Shown here piece after piece: positions 49,901 to 61,413 of a DNA stretch of 64,000 bases. The notes under the pieces were generated by a model. It searched no databases. It worked only from the letters and a program-made list of their open reading frames with translations, and had not been told where the DNA came from. Origin of the DNA: Owenia fusiformis (Eukaryota; Annelida; Polychaeta; Sabellida; Oweniidae); contig CAIIXF020000001.1 in assembly GCA_903813345.2 (NCBI GenBank), positions 54,885,885-54,949,884 on the forward strand, given 5' to 3'. Both the position numbers and the translations under genes were made by a program. Position 1 is the stretch's first letter. Each line of letters opens with the position of its first letter.

Positions 49901-52900
49901 ACGTATAAATAGTAAGGCATGTAGGTCCGATTCCCCGTGGTAGCATTAACATTGGTCTGGTATAAGTCATAAAATTAATATTTGAAACCCAACTATTATT
50001 CGAACTTATGATCGGACATAAGTATGATGTGTACGTCAATGTGATATCAATAAAGTAACATCATACTTATGTCCGATCATCAGTTCAAATGATAGTTGTA
50101 TTTCAAATATTAATTGTATGACATGTACGAGACCAATGTTAATGCTACCAGAGGGAATCTGACCTGCAGACCTTACTATTTATGCATGTTTATCTGTTTT
50201 TAAAAGTTCGATATGGGATGTATATTTCTTAATTTTTCAAAGAAATCTACTTAATAATTCATTACGATTTATCTTTACATCGTAATTTCGATCACCGCCA
50301 TCACTTTTCGAACGGGTTACGTTGAAATATCAAGACTTTATGCTATTCTCATACTTATAGAACTCAATAATTATATTATTGAAAAATTATTCTGCAAAAT
50401 AAAGTCGAGCGTTGTTTAGGAAGTCTTCTTTAGAATGTCATCACACAGTCGTGTACAGGGTGGTCAATAAACGGCAACCCCTCCGCTATTTTCCTCACAT
50501 CTTTGTTATTATAAAATTTGAATTACTCCCTGATATTTAGGACATTTGTACGGTAATTAGTTTCCTACCATCCTACCATATTCAATCAGATTGATAGTCA
50601 CAATGTTACAGCACTTTAAACAACCTAATATACCCAAGTGGCCACTATTGCACTGTATAGGCAAACCTGCATGTGTCGTTCAAAATGTCCATACCTGACT
50701 TTCACCTCTAGGGATGTGCCAAAGATAGAGTGCACAAGTATGACCTCGGGACAATTACAGATCTTAAAAAGACGATAATCCATGTCATTCTGGCCTTACA
50801 TGTACTTGCTGAAGAATGCAGTCAGGTCTTTGACAACTTGTGCAGGTGTGCCTACAGCGCGATGATGGCACACCTTGGGCATGTTGTTCAAGATGCTGTA
50901 ACCTTGTGACAATATCGGCCTGATGGTCATGGAATGCTGTAGGCTGTTGGGAAATGAAATGATTCACAAATGTGCAAAATATCAGGGAGTTATTAATACC
51001 CTAAATTGATAAAGATACCCTAAGATGGTAAAAAGAAAATGCAGGGTAATCTTTTTTGAACATCCTGTATTTTGTCGGTCTATTTTTATTTGATTAATTT
51101 GTTTATTAAGAATACTATCCTGTAACATGATCAAATAATGCCAGCAATACTTACAGCACTAAATCTTTGTATTTCTCTTCAAGTAGTGGAGTTTGCCCTT
51201 TCGGTTGTACCCTTTGGATTTCACTTAAAGTCAAACAACGGTGTAAATAAATAATACGAATAATAAACATGATGATCGATTAATGTTTTACTAACTTTTA
51301 TATAAATTGTCTTCTCTTAAATAGTATTTTTCCATCTAACTTATGCAATTTGCAATTCTATGCCTTTTAACATGCACCTTTTCCTCAACCTCTTCATTAG
51401 ATTTTGATTCTCTTTTTGTTTTTCGAACATCCATATTTTCAATTCATTCTCCCAAATATATGGCTTTTCATCAACTTTTGGTTTTGGCTTGTTTGCTTTC
51501 TTTCTGAAAAGAAAATGACATTAATATTGGCGTCATTGGGCTTAGAATATTATATTGGGTGTCCCAAAATTGAGCCACTTTTGACAAGTATTATCTCGGT
51601 AACCGATAAACCAAATTCACCGAAGAATTGTAGCCCAACAGGTAGCATGTAGCAAGGTATAAACATATGAAAACGATCATGTAAATGTTGTGTGAGTACT
51701 AGGAAATTCAAGATAGCATGTCATTATAGCCCATACCGGAGCAACGCAATGAGAATTCAATAACGTTTTTACCAAAAAATTAGAAGCAATTTGACAAGTA
51801 ATTTCTCAGCAATAGTTAAGCCAAATTCTACAGTATACCTGGGGTACTTTAGGGTATCATCTGCTAGTGCCATGAATATGTAAGAGATTGGTCTCAAATT
51901 ATGTGACTGTGTATTTTAGAATTAAAGGCAGTATGTCAAAATAACCAATATCAATACTTATTAATCCATTTCCATGCAAAAATACTTTTCCGTGTGTATT
52001 CTAACAATATCACCTCCAATTAATTTGAGAATGTATTGGCTTTTGGATATTTGCTGGGATGAATGAAAAGAATTAATCAGACATCACTTGGCTCCCATCA
52101 AACGCAGTGAAGAACGAGCATGCGAAGATGATAGCTGGTACAAACACTATATAGAAGTCTCATATCAGTGCTCTGGTATGGGAATTTTTATAGTTTTACA
52201 ACTTGCTAATAATACTCCTAGGCTACTTTGTACAAATTCAGTGAATTTTGTTTATCAGTTGCCGAGATAATACTTATCAAAAAGTGGCTCATTTTTAGGA
52301 CACCTGATATATCTATTCGCCGTGGCGTGATTGTGTTTAGAATATTACATGTATAATGTATCCATTCACCAATGTTAATGGCGTAAGGGGTTTAATGATT
52401 TAAGCCTTGGACTCCGTGCAATGTGTGCTAAATCATTCCATTGAAGGTGTTGTTTCCAAATCTTTAGTTTAGTCTATGTTTATGTTTTCTAAAAAATCAC
52501 CAAAAATATTCAAATTCACACACCTTGCCTCTTTGTGTGAATTTAGAATATAACACGTATGTATCCATTCGCCAATGTTGATGGCGTAATGAGCTTAAGA
52601 ATATAACACGTATGTATTCATTCGCCACTAATGTTGATGGCGTAATGAGCTTAAGAATATAACACGTAGTATTCATTCGCCACTAATGTTGATGGCGTAA
52701 TGAGCTTAAGAATATAACACGTATGTATTCATTCGCCACTAATGTTGATGGCGTAATGAGCTTAAGAATATAACACGTATGTATTCATTCGCCACTAATG
52801 TTGATGGCGTAATGAGCTTAAGAATATAACACGTATGTATTCATTCGCCAATGTTAATGGCGTAATGAGGCGTGTTTTGTCATTATCGAACATCGATTGA

Positions 52901-55900
52901 CAAGACATGATCTGACGGACTGATTGACGACAGCACCGTGAAGAATTTTAAACCGTTTATTTGTCTGTTTATTTTGACAATATTTATTGTTTCAATATTA
53001 AAGTTAGCCTTGCCCAAGTCGGTATTTTTTTACTAATCTGATCTTGAATTATTACCGGCGGTCATAATAGAAATCAAAGTAAAAGAGACTGACTTGGGCA
53101 AGGCTATATTAAAGTGAGATATCAATTATGTGCATTCAGAATTAATAATTGTTCGAAGACATTTTGGAGGCTCGGTTCAATAGCATATCAGGGTTAATTA
53201 GAAAATGTTATGTCGGTTGCAATGATAATGGTAATCAATGGCAAATATTGTAAAATTGTGCAACAATTGTTTTCATTAATAATCAAATAATGATTGTATT
53301 ATATTCCGGGTGACACAAAAAATAACACCCACCCACATAATGTTTCATAACTTTTTTTTCTGAAAAAATTCTGACTTCTTATTTCGCACATCAAAACTAC
53401 AGTCCATTTTGCAGTTCAACAAGTTTCAGATGACCAACTCACTTAGATATGCACATTTATGAGCGTTACAAAATGTGTCGTCTATTCCTTTGGTGGCACA
53501 ACTGGATCTTACACAAAAATGGCACCCACATTTTGTAACATAATTTTGGAAATAAGTTATAATGATTTTGTCAACGACAACTAGTGTTTACTTGAATGGA
53601 CTTCATTTTCCTGAAAGTACAAGACTTAGTCATTAGTCTTTACAAAGTTATGCTACAAAAGCTGGGTGGCATTATTGTGCAGAATCGATTTGTATCTGCA
53701 AAGGAATACAGTAGATGGCATTTAGAGCAAATGTTATAACGCTTATAAAATTTGACCCACTTGGGCTACACATCGGAAATTTTTGGAGGTGCTATCGTAT
53801 TATGTCTTCTTTAGATGTGCTAAAGGACACGCCTACGTGTTAATAGACAAACAAGTAATGCAATATAAGGTTGGGGTCATTTTTTGTGTCACCCTGTAGT
53901 ACTTATACACTTGATTTTTGTCTTTATATACATGTAACATATATGAACTGTGGTAAATTACGTAAATGATGTTTACTGATTTGAAAATATATATTTCAAA
54001 CTTCAACGTGGTAGTTTACGTAATATAAACTCTTTATCGTAGATTGTCACAGTTATATCCAGGAGGCTTAATATATAAACTTGTATATTGCAAATACGGA
54101 GTTGGGATTAATATTCATAAGACTTCCTCTCCATTGGTACACAGTTTCTTACCTTGCGACGTATCGAATGCCCAATTTATGATTGAACACATACTTTGTA
54201 GGACTCAATTCCATCCACTGGTCAAATGGTCGATCCTTTTCATAAAACACACCCTCAAAGTCTAAAAGAAATACAAATCTATTGAAATTCTTAATAGGCT
54301 TTCGTATTACGTTTCACAGAAATGAATAACTTCACACTGCATAGTCTAAACCAAACATGCCTAGAAAATATATCAATTTTTGTCAACAGTTCACATAAGA
54401 TAATATAAAAACCATGCTAGAGTGTTCCACAGAGTTACCGCATTTCCCGAAAAGTCTTTAGTATTGACTTTGTTTTTCCCCTAAAAGGGGAAAATGATTG
54501 CCTAAATTAGAACTTTTAATGAAGACCGGGTAAAATCGAACTCCCTACGTAGGTATGGACCACAGTATATTTAAAATAAAAGCACCCACAAACTCAACCT
54601 GCTATTTGCACAAAAAACTTGATGGCTCGGGTTAGATGAAAATGGTAGAATGGATGCCTGCCAAATAAGTACCAGTAGGCGAGACATGTATAGAACATGT
54701 CTGCATGAGAGTTAAAAGTCAGATCCAGTCAATCTCAAAATACACATTTATTTGCAATTAATTTCAAATCTTTGCAAATATTACAATCAATTTCCAAAAA
54801 GTCATCATCTATATAATGTAAATATAATGCTAATGTGTGACAAGGCTTTTTTGTTATTTGTGTTAAAATTATAAAATAAAGTGTTGGCAAAAGCTAACAA
54901 ATTGCAGCATACCCTGAAAAATAAGTATATTTTGTATATAATCAGTGAAGGTATTACTCCATTTCAATTACATACTCGTTTCGACAGTCTATTCATTAAT
55001 TTGTTAACTAATTGTATTTAAAGAGGTAAGTTATTCCTCGATGATGGTGAGAGGGTTAAATAGTGTTTGTTTGTGCGCTGGATCATAGTTAGGGTGTTTG
55101 GGATTTGTTGTCATTACAACTGATTGTGTTTACTTTCTAATACTCGTTTGGTCTTTTGTGAAAAGTTCAGTCAGTACTTACCCTTTTTTCTTTTCATCTT
55201 GGTCGGATGCAGGAATGCTGATATTTCAGAACATTGACTCCGGGTTGCTTGGCTCGCTCTTGAATTGAGACTCTTGAATGTTAATGAAAATATGTATTAG
55301 CGTTTCTGTTCATGATAGTACTTGATTTCAAAATAAACGCAGATCAGTGGTCACACATGTATTTGAATAAAACTTCCAGACAAGAATTGACATTTCGACT
55401 TGTCCATTTTAAAAGTGATTACTCCATTTTTTAACTCCATTAAGTGATTGTATCCATCACAAACAGACACTTTTTTGGCGAAAATACCTAGTTTGATATC
55501 GCCGTGTCTTCCAGGACAGGGCAAAAAAAGAAAAAGCATCTAACAAAAAATATGTTTGCTTACTACTTTTGAAAAGCATTCTCCCAAATCAGCAGAGGAC
55601 ATCGGACTCGGGGTACTCCTTGATCTTCTAGATGTCGACCTCGTAGATCCATTCATCGAGGGAGACATGCCCTTTCTGCTTGACTTTAGCGTTCGATACG
55701 ATGTTGCTGATGATGTTGGACGACTTCTACTTGACGATGGAATAGAACTTTGCCTCGAGTAGCTCTGGAATGATTCCGAACCCCAACTATTGCTAAGTGA
55801 AAGGCGATTGATATCAGGCAATTCTTTATTCGTATGTTTTTGTCTGATAGAGGTTACCATCTTCTTATCATTTTCGAGCAGAGTCAAATCATTCATGTTT

Positions 55901-56043
55901 GTCGATGCGTTGTGTAAATATTCCTCACTTGCAGTAGCACGTTCCATTTCTCTTACTCCCACCTCATCTTTCGAGCGAGGAGTTATAATCATATTTTTGC
56001 TCTTGATATATGCTTCTTTCTTCATTGTTTCTCTTCTCCCCAT
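40945..56043 (-). CDS. Intracellular vWA protein with IQ motif and EF-hand-like region
   Basis: Thirteen coding exons, 5' to 3': 56043-55564, 55272-55182, 54261-54153, 51503-51378, 51223-51155, 49358-49244, 48981-48834, 44384-44250, 43913-43692, 43393-43320, 43121-42998, 41993-41865, 41114-40945. All phases agree, giving 663 residues. There is no signal peptide (MGRRETMKKEAYIKSK), so the protein is probably cytosolic. Residues 70-160 are rich in Ser, Arg and Thr. A charged helical stretch leads to an IQ calmodulin-binding motif (IQKWLKGTAVRN, from about 311). Residues 380-424 (EELQTGGKLNRREMMLFF...) resemble a degenerate EF-hand pair. The vWA domain (about 430-605) is of the collagen/matrilin/integrin type and keeps its metal site: DCSAS, Thr in GKTRT, and ITDGQ. 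A Cys-containing tail ends TPTPDYYD. The partner is unknown; calmodulin or calcium control is inferred. The donor of exon 51503-51378 (GTGCAT) is weak. Confidence 0.85.
42181..42311. mobile_element. 131-bp palindromic MITE, CGGCCGG core
   Basis: The ends TGGTCACATTTGCTGCAATT and inverse TGTTTACATTTGCTCCGATT, and the inner blocks CGGCGCCCGGCCGATTGAGT and the inverse of CGGCGCCCGGCCGATTGAAT, form one hairpin. A relative sits at 20815-20910. It ends 8 bp before another GC-rich element. Confidence 0.75.
42320..42973. mobile_element. GC-rich Harbinger-like MITE with TTA target duplication
   Basis: The outer 27 bp are perfect inverted repeats (TGGCCTAGTCACATAGCCCG... at the left). Both sides are bordered by TTA (42317-42319, 42974-42976), the duplication expected of PIF/Harbinger elements. 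The inside is strikingly GC- and CpG-rich against AT-rich surroundings, with CGGCCGG, GGCCGGT and GAGCTCGG repeated many times and an inner hairpin near 42803-42836. Overlapping reading frames on both strands reflect base composition rather than genes. It lies 25 bp downstream of an exon of the vWA gene. Confidence 0.8.
44518..48765. mobile_element. 4.25-kb foldback element filling an intron of the vWA gene
   Basis: The left end TAGTGCAGTCAGAATGTGGG is exactly inverted at the right end (CCCACATTCTGACTGCACTA, ending 48765). The arms stay closely matched for about 1 kb, for example GGCGTGCGTTCAGAGGGATT and its inverse at 48723-48742. They then stay recognisable to about 45880 on the left and 47130 on the right. 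Each arm has repeating modules of about 140 bp carrying CACATTGGATGGATGCTATA and TTGCCATGGTAACCA. The spacer of about 1.2 kb has no convincing transposase. Short frames in the arms are mirror images. The element occupies nearly all of the intron 44385-48833. Confidence 0.88.
49569..50318. mobile_element. Foldback element with a segment present only in the left arm
   Basis: The centre is near 50047, where GATCGGACATAAGTATGATG meets its inverse CATCATACTTATGTCCGATC. The arms extend outward through AGGTCCGATTCCC, GGTAGCATTAACATTGGTCT and TTTCTTTGAAAAA to about 49569 and 50318. About 190 bp (49673-49862), beginning TACAGGGTGTTCAGG, interrupts the left arm and has no partner in the right arm. It is therefore a later insertion or a remnant lost from the other side. 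The element lies in an intron of the vWA gene. Confidence 0.75.
50456..51067. mobile_element. TA-flanked MITE, CAGGGTGGTCA ends
   Basis: The ends CAGGGTGGTCAATAAA and the inverse of CAGGATGTTCAAAAAA are bordered by TA. Further in, ACTCCCTGATATTTAGGACA is matched by the inverse of ACTCCCTGATATTTTGCACA. The element is non-coding and intronic in the vWA gene. Confidence 0.7.
51555..52307. mobile_element. TA-flanked MITE, GGGTGTCC ends
   Basis: The ends TTGGGTGTCCCAAAATTGAG and the inverse of TCAGGTGTCCTAAAAATGAG begin inverted arms of about 75 bp (GCCACTTTTTGATAAGTATT, ATCTCGGCAACTGATAAAC). TA lies on both sides. Weaker inner repeats (near 51790) resemble the arm. No transposase is encoded. It lies in an intron of the vWA gene. 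Confidence 0.75.
52540..52869. repeat. 56-bp tandem repeat, about six copies
   Basis: The unit contains AAGAATATAACACGTATGTA and TTCGCCACTAATGTTGATGG. The second part can fold back on itself (CGCC ... GGCG). Copies are almost identical, apart from the first and last, which carry CGCCAATGTTGATGGCG or CGCCAATGTTAATGGCG. Diverged copies lie nearby at 52313-52388. It is a minisatellite in an intron of the vWA gene. Confidence 0.9.
53005..53106. mobile_element. 102-bp palindromic MITE with 9-bp target duplication
   Basis: The element starts TAGCCTTGCCCAAGTCGGTA and ends with the near-exact inverse, bordered by perfect 9-bp direct repeats TATTAAAGT at 52996-53004 and 53107-53115. It is the second member of the family seen at 27892-27966. 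Confidence 0.85.
53304..53896. mobile_element. TA-flanked MITE, GGGTGACAC ends
   Basis: The left end GGGTGACACAAAAAATAACA is matched by the inverse of GGGTGACACAAAAAATGACC at the right, both near TA. An internal copy of the end motif (ACACAAAAATGGCACCCAC, near 53512) is also present. It is non-coding and lies in an intron of the vWA gene. Confidence 0.7.
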
Positions 56044-59000
56044 TTCGTTTTAAGTTATATCCGATTTAATTAAAATTAAGAAATTCATCAAATTGCACGA
56101 ATGAAATCTTGAGATCAGTAATACGGAACCTCTCTCACTTTGTTTCTTGAATAGTATGCTTGTTCATGAATTCAAAACATATGACGCCTGATCTCCGAGA
56201 CAGACAAATTAATATATAAAGGATATAGTATTTATCTCCATAATACATTTCCAATTAATTCTAAATTATTTATGATGGCACTATAAAGTTCGAGTGGGTA
56301 CAGTATTCCTTGCAGGCGAAACAAATACCTAGCATCGCACAGGAAACAGTGAATATAGACGTCAATATACAAATACCAACTGCCAATGAGGCCAAACTTG
56401 CAAATTATATATAGCAATGCGAGAAGATCAGAGTAATCAATAATTCATCAAAAATCATTAAATTATTAGACACATACTGGGAAAGTGTTGAGACATTGAA
56501 TACTCCAACATACAATTCAGAAAACGGTTTTTAAATTTTGATTATTGCGGCTTCATTTGATTGCCTGTAAAACAGATGTGAAATAATATCAGGAACATGA
56601 ACGGACATTTTGGTACATTTTAAACGTACATTGGTAAAAAAAAAACTTTTCAAACTTAATATGATTCACCGAAGGACGTGTTATCAGTTCGTCCTGAGTA
56701 TAAAATGAGCCAGCCAAAGAAAGTATTCGGATATTGTGCGGTTGTTTTGTCCATTTTTTAAATAAGTTGATGCTAAAACTCGTAGGTATGTCACAGTGTC
56801 TGTAATAACTTGTCAATATTATGTCAGAGAAAACATTAAAGATCATTTCCTTTGTACATTATTAAATTGCATGAGTATATCAATTATATAGGTATGCGAA
56901 ATGAATATGTTGCCAATGTAGTTTTACTATTACTGAGTTATGAAGCTTTATTACCCCAAAAATATTGATCAAGGGTGCGTGTCAGTGTACTATACATGTA
57001 TACCTGTAATTATTGAGTTATTATATAACTTTTGTTATATTCATTCCACTCAGTGTTAAAATAGGCTGTTACATTGTAGATATAAAGACATGCAATCGAG
57101 AGTTAATATTAAATCGTTTTTAATATATTATTAAGCGACATCTCATGATCGCTACAAAATATTAGTGTGAACTTTAAAAGTAATTGTCTTTATATTCACC
57201 CTAGATCCAGGGAACCATTAGGAAAGGTGATTTCTCGAAAGTATTCACACTTAGAGCTAGCTATAATTTATAAACATTTTTAAGAGAAGTTGGTTTTGGC
57301 GGAAAATTGCTTATAACTACTAATCACCCCAATACGATATCTAATGATCTGGATCTCAAGAATAAGATATAGCAAGAGCCGTTCGGAGGGCATTATGATA
57401 TACGTACTGGTGAATAAAACCATGGAATATTTTTGATATTGATAAAATATATTTTTGTCCCGCCCAATCGCGCTCATTAAAATCGTATTCACCTCCCAAT
57501 CCTGCTCACGAAAATGGTATTCACCTCCCGGGAATTTTTGTCAAACAAAGCTTTCTAATTTGTTCAGTTGGATCGATATGATGTTGTATTGTGAGAAACG
57601 ATATTTTCGAAACAAAGTTGAAGATAGAGATTTTGAAACATAAAAAGTATGTTCAAAGCTATGTAAGCCTATTAAACTTAAACATAGGAGGCAAAATGTA
57701 ATTTCAAAATGCCATAAACTAAGTGATATTTTGTAGACTAAATATATAGTTTTGTTTCATACAAAAATAAGGTATGTATTTTGAACTAATAAATTCATGA
57801 AGAGAGTCATGAATATCAAGTCATTTACTGGTCGGGATTAAATACGTGTTTATTCCTCGTAACAATTGATATTTCCCTCTTGCTCTCTAGGTCCTCAGGA
57901 AATATCATATTGTCCCTCGGAATAAAACCCATATTGAACCCAGCCCATAAACCCATAAACCTCTGTTTATGAGACAGGAAATGGCAATATTACATCAATA
58001 TTCTCAAAGAAGGCTCTCTTCTTTTTTATTGAACAATACCAGTATTTAGTAGGACTCGCCTTTTGATCGATATTATACTGAACACTGCTACTCAAACGTT
58101 ATGGAATATTCTATGTTTTAGAATGTTTTAAACTCAATAATTTGCATTGCATCCCATTTATAGCCCAGTTGAGATACTTAGGATTGTATTGGGTAATATT
58201 TCACCCACGTGAAACCCAACTTTATTTTGATAAGATTAATTTTGAATCCGAGACCTGCCCCGAACACAGCCGTAGATGGCGTATTGACTAGTTTGAGGCT
58301 GCGTAATGACTAGCTTGACTACTGTATAGTTCAATGAGGCTTCACAAAACTCAATATATCTTGTAAAGGACAAGGGCTAATTAAGATTTCCTCTGGATTT
58401 TAAGATATACGTTTTATATTCAGTTTATAGGGGTCAACTGTCTGCATGGTTGAGTCATTGTTAGTTTATTTCCACACCACAGAGATGTTTTCGTATGTAG
58501 AATCTGTGTATATCTGCATTGGAGACAATGCAGGGCTTGGTAATAGCATTTGTCGGCAAATCATTTTGATTTACATGTATAAAAATTACATACAAGAACA
58601 AACGTTGACACTTAGTTAGTTTTGTGTGACTAACTCTATAATAGATGTCACTATCATTCACAGCAATCCTGAGTTGAAATAAGGGTACTGTTTGGTGTAA
58701 AGTGAAAATCAATTTGTGATGGTCCCTGCTCATGCGCCTGTCTATTTAGTATAAAGTAAAACAAACTTCCGGATAATTACAAAGGCACAAATGCTATCTT
58801 TCAATATAGGGAAGTCTCGGGGATTGTTTATATCATATCATGTATAGTATACACACACGGATGTTGTAGAGGAATAATATGCATAATCAAAAGGTAAGAA
58901 ACGTTAACACAGTGTGATACACATATTTTAAGTAAGTTAAATCCATTGGAATTAAGATGACTTGAATATTGGGGACTTCATCAAACTATTAGGTTAGGTT

Positions 59001-60980
59001 AAGATCCTAGTGCTTCTCAGAGGTTAAATAGCTTAAAGACAGAGCCTCCACTATAAAAGCAGCTTGACCAGTAAATATGGAGTCATTCTAAATTTGAAAA
59101 TATTAGGAATATGAAAAATTCTAATCAAGAGGAATAATTTTGATTTTCTGTTAGTTGTAGCCAACAGATCACCATAAAAATTGTCACAGATGTTTATAAA
59201 TACATTCTCCTTGAAATCTATTAATCAATTATTGCAATTATGCATTACTTTTTTATAAATCCTTATTTGAAAATTTGTAATTTTTTTAATTAAGAGGAGT
59301 GGCCTAATTCAAATTACAACCAATGAGGTGAGGTATTCAGGGTCACATGATGTAAAGTTTGTTTGTAAATCTTTCAAAAGCACATGTTATAAGTACCATT
59401 TCAATAAAACATAATTCATACTACTGTTAATCATAAGAAATGTGTCATTTACTTACCTACATATGGTATATTAAAGATACGACTCCAAAGGCATTATATA
59501 ATTACAAAATCCAATGTATTTGCTTGATGTAAAAATCTTCAAGATAACTGTATACTGTTCCAAAGACTTGAGATTACTACAATGTACTTGGCCATGGTTC
59601 ACTTGGCTAACATTGATATAAGAAACTCATTTTCTAGAGTTTGATGATTTTACAAAAGTTTCTTTTTGCTCAAACTTGCTTTTACGAGTACTTTCGGCAA
59701 GTCAGTGTGAAGATAGCTCTGTCTTTAATTTATTGTTTCATATCCTGTTAGTTCAATCTTGAACATCATCACTCTATTTTTCTGATGGTTGAGACATGTT
59801 CACTGTATAATGACTGTGCAAGAATGAGGTCTCCTGAACAACACAAGGACAAATTCACTATTTTTGATGTTCCATTTGTCCAAAAACCTGTTTACAAAGG
59901 GTTTTTACCTTAGAGAAACTTTATAAGAATGGGTCTCATATGGAACAACCCTAGGAAATGGGACAATTCATTATCTCTTACCTTTTGCATATGGTTACAT
60001 AGATATAAAAGATCATCAATTTCAAATTTGGAGACACCCTGGTACAACATGGTAATAGAGGTTGAAGAGTGCAGAATTATTGCATAAATGAAGGGCATGA
60101 CTTAGTGCAACCCTTTGTGGTAGGTAGGGACCAGATGAAAGAACCAATACAAGTTTTCAATTTGTACAGAATTTCCCATACATTTCAAGCTTTTGTGCTG
60201 GTATCTACATTTAATTCTTGAAATGACCCCAAAAGCAATTGCTTTATGATATATATCAAATTTAGATGTTAGGGATTATTAGAACATGAATCAATTTACC
60301 TAAAGGAGACCTACATTTACTTTACATATATTAACTGGAAAATCTATGTAGCAAGCATAACAAAATGTATGAAGACTCTTGGTTAAAAAAATGTTGGTCA
60401 ATTGCTATCATTCAGTTCATGTTCACTGACTGTAAAGTATGAAATTATAACATGTGCTTTTGTTATGTTTATAAACATAAATATTATCCCATAAAGCATC
60501 ACTATTAGCTGATTGGATAAGGATTTGATTGACAAGCCTAATGGATGTGACTTGCCTTATAAGGTCTAATGAGCAACCAGGTGGTTCAGAAAGTCTGTCT
60601 TTAAATCGGAGCTATGTATTTAAAGATATTATATAATAATGATTCCTTTGGGACGGGTTACGGGGTTACAAACATATTTTGCTAATTAACATGAATTAAC
60701 TAACATAAGTATTGAGTTTCAGTTATTGTTTTGGTCTAACATCTTAATACTTTGTATTAGCCTATGTTTATCAACTTTGAGTTGAGATGCAGTCAGTTTA
60801 CTCAATTAGCTAAATTGGTACACAAACTGATCATACATGTGTTTCTCTAGGTTACCAGAGTGCCAGTCTGACGAAACATAAGAAAGAGAAGTAGCACAAA
60901 TAATCTGATATAAGGAGACAGGCTTCAGAGGTTGGATTCAGTGGATGAATATTCATATTGACTAAATAACGTCGGGACTT
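56044..60980. other. Intergenic region, no gene recognised
   Basis: The AT-rich sequence lies between the divergent starts of the vWA gene (minus) and the BMP-type gene (plus), so it should hold both promoters. I see no strong core promoter motif. A small hairpin is visible at 57848-57930 (TTTATTCC...TGATATTTCC against its inverse). Reading frames are short and without recognisable domains. Confidence 0.45.
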
Positions 60981-61007
60981 TTGGTAAAAAAAGCTGCGTA
61001 CCTAAAC

Positions 61008-61413
61008 ATGGATGTTTCAGTACTGTATTGTGTTTTTATGACGGGGGTTGTGGTGCTAGATGTACATAAAACAATGGCTGATATAAGTACATTTTACACA
61101 GACAACGATCTACAAATGTCATTGGCAGTATCTCATATTGCTCAAAAAAGTAAGAAGGAGATGCAACATGAAATTCTTACATTATTAGGGCTACATCATA
61201 GACCAAAGCCACTCAATCATGGCAAAGACAAGTCAGCTCCTCAGTTCATGCTGGATCTGTATGAATCAATGCACGGCGATGACGACGAGGATGAAACGAA
61301 AGATATTAATGAGGCGGATGCGAATCAGGGGAAATTACAACACTTCAATGTAACGAGAGAAAATATTCAGTTCATAAACCATGCGGACATGATTATGAGT
61401 TTTGTGAATCATG
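61008..61413 (+). CDS. BMP5-8: BMP5/6/7/8-type ligand, exon 1 (partial gene)
   Basis: This exon encodes a signal peptide (MDVSVLYCVFMTGVVVLDV) and the first part of a TGF-beta-family prodomain. Diagnostic stretches are KKEMQHEILTLLGLHHRPKP, SAPQFMLDLYESM and FINHADMIMSFVNH. They align with the BMP5-8 (60A) prodomain pattern of EI..LLGL..RP and SAP.FMLDLY...ADM.MSFVN. The exon ends in phase 1 at a GTAGGT donor, right after MSFVNH; as I recall, vertebrate BMP7 exon 1 ends at a similar point. An upstream in-frame ATG at 60981 would add nine residues (MVKKAAYLN), but the chosen Met sits directly before the hydrophobic signal. An acidic linker (DDDEDE) is present. The furin site and mature cystine-knot domain are not in this window. 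Role inferred from family: a secreted dimeric ligand for BMP receptors acting in axial patterning. Confidence 0.88.

Noticed and set aside
52540-52869. Regular repeats resembling a CRISPR array
   Set aside because: The units are contiguous with no unique spacers, and the DNA is animal; it is a minisatellite.
59910-60098. Short minus-strand frame upstream of the BMP gene
   Set aside because: No recognisable motif, and its length is expected by chance in AT-rich DNA.
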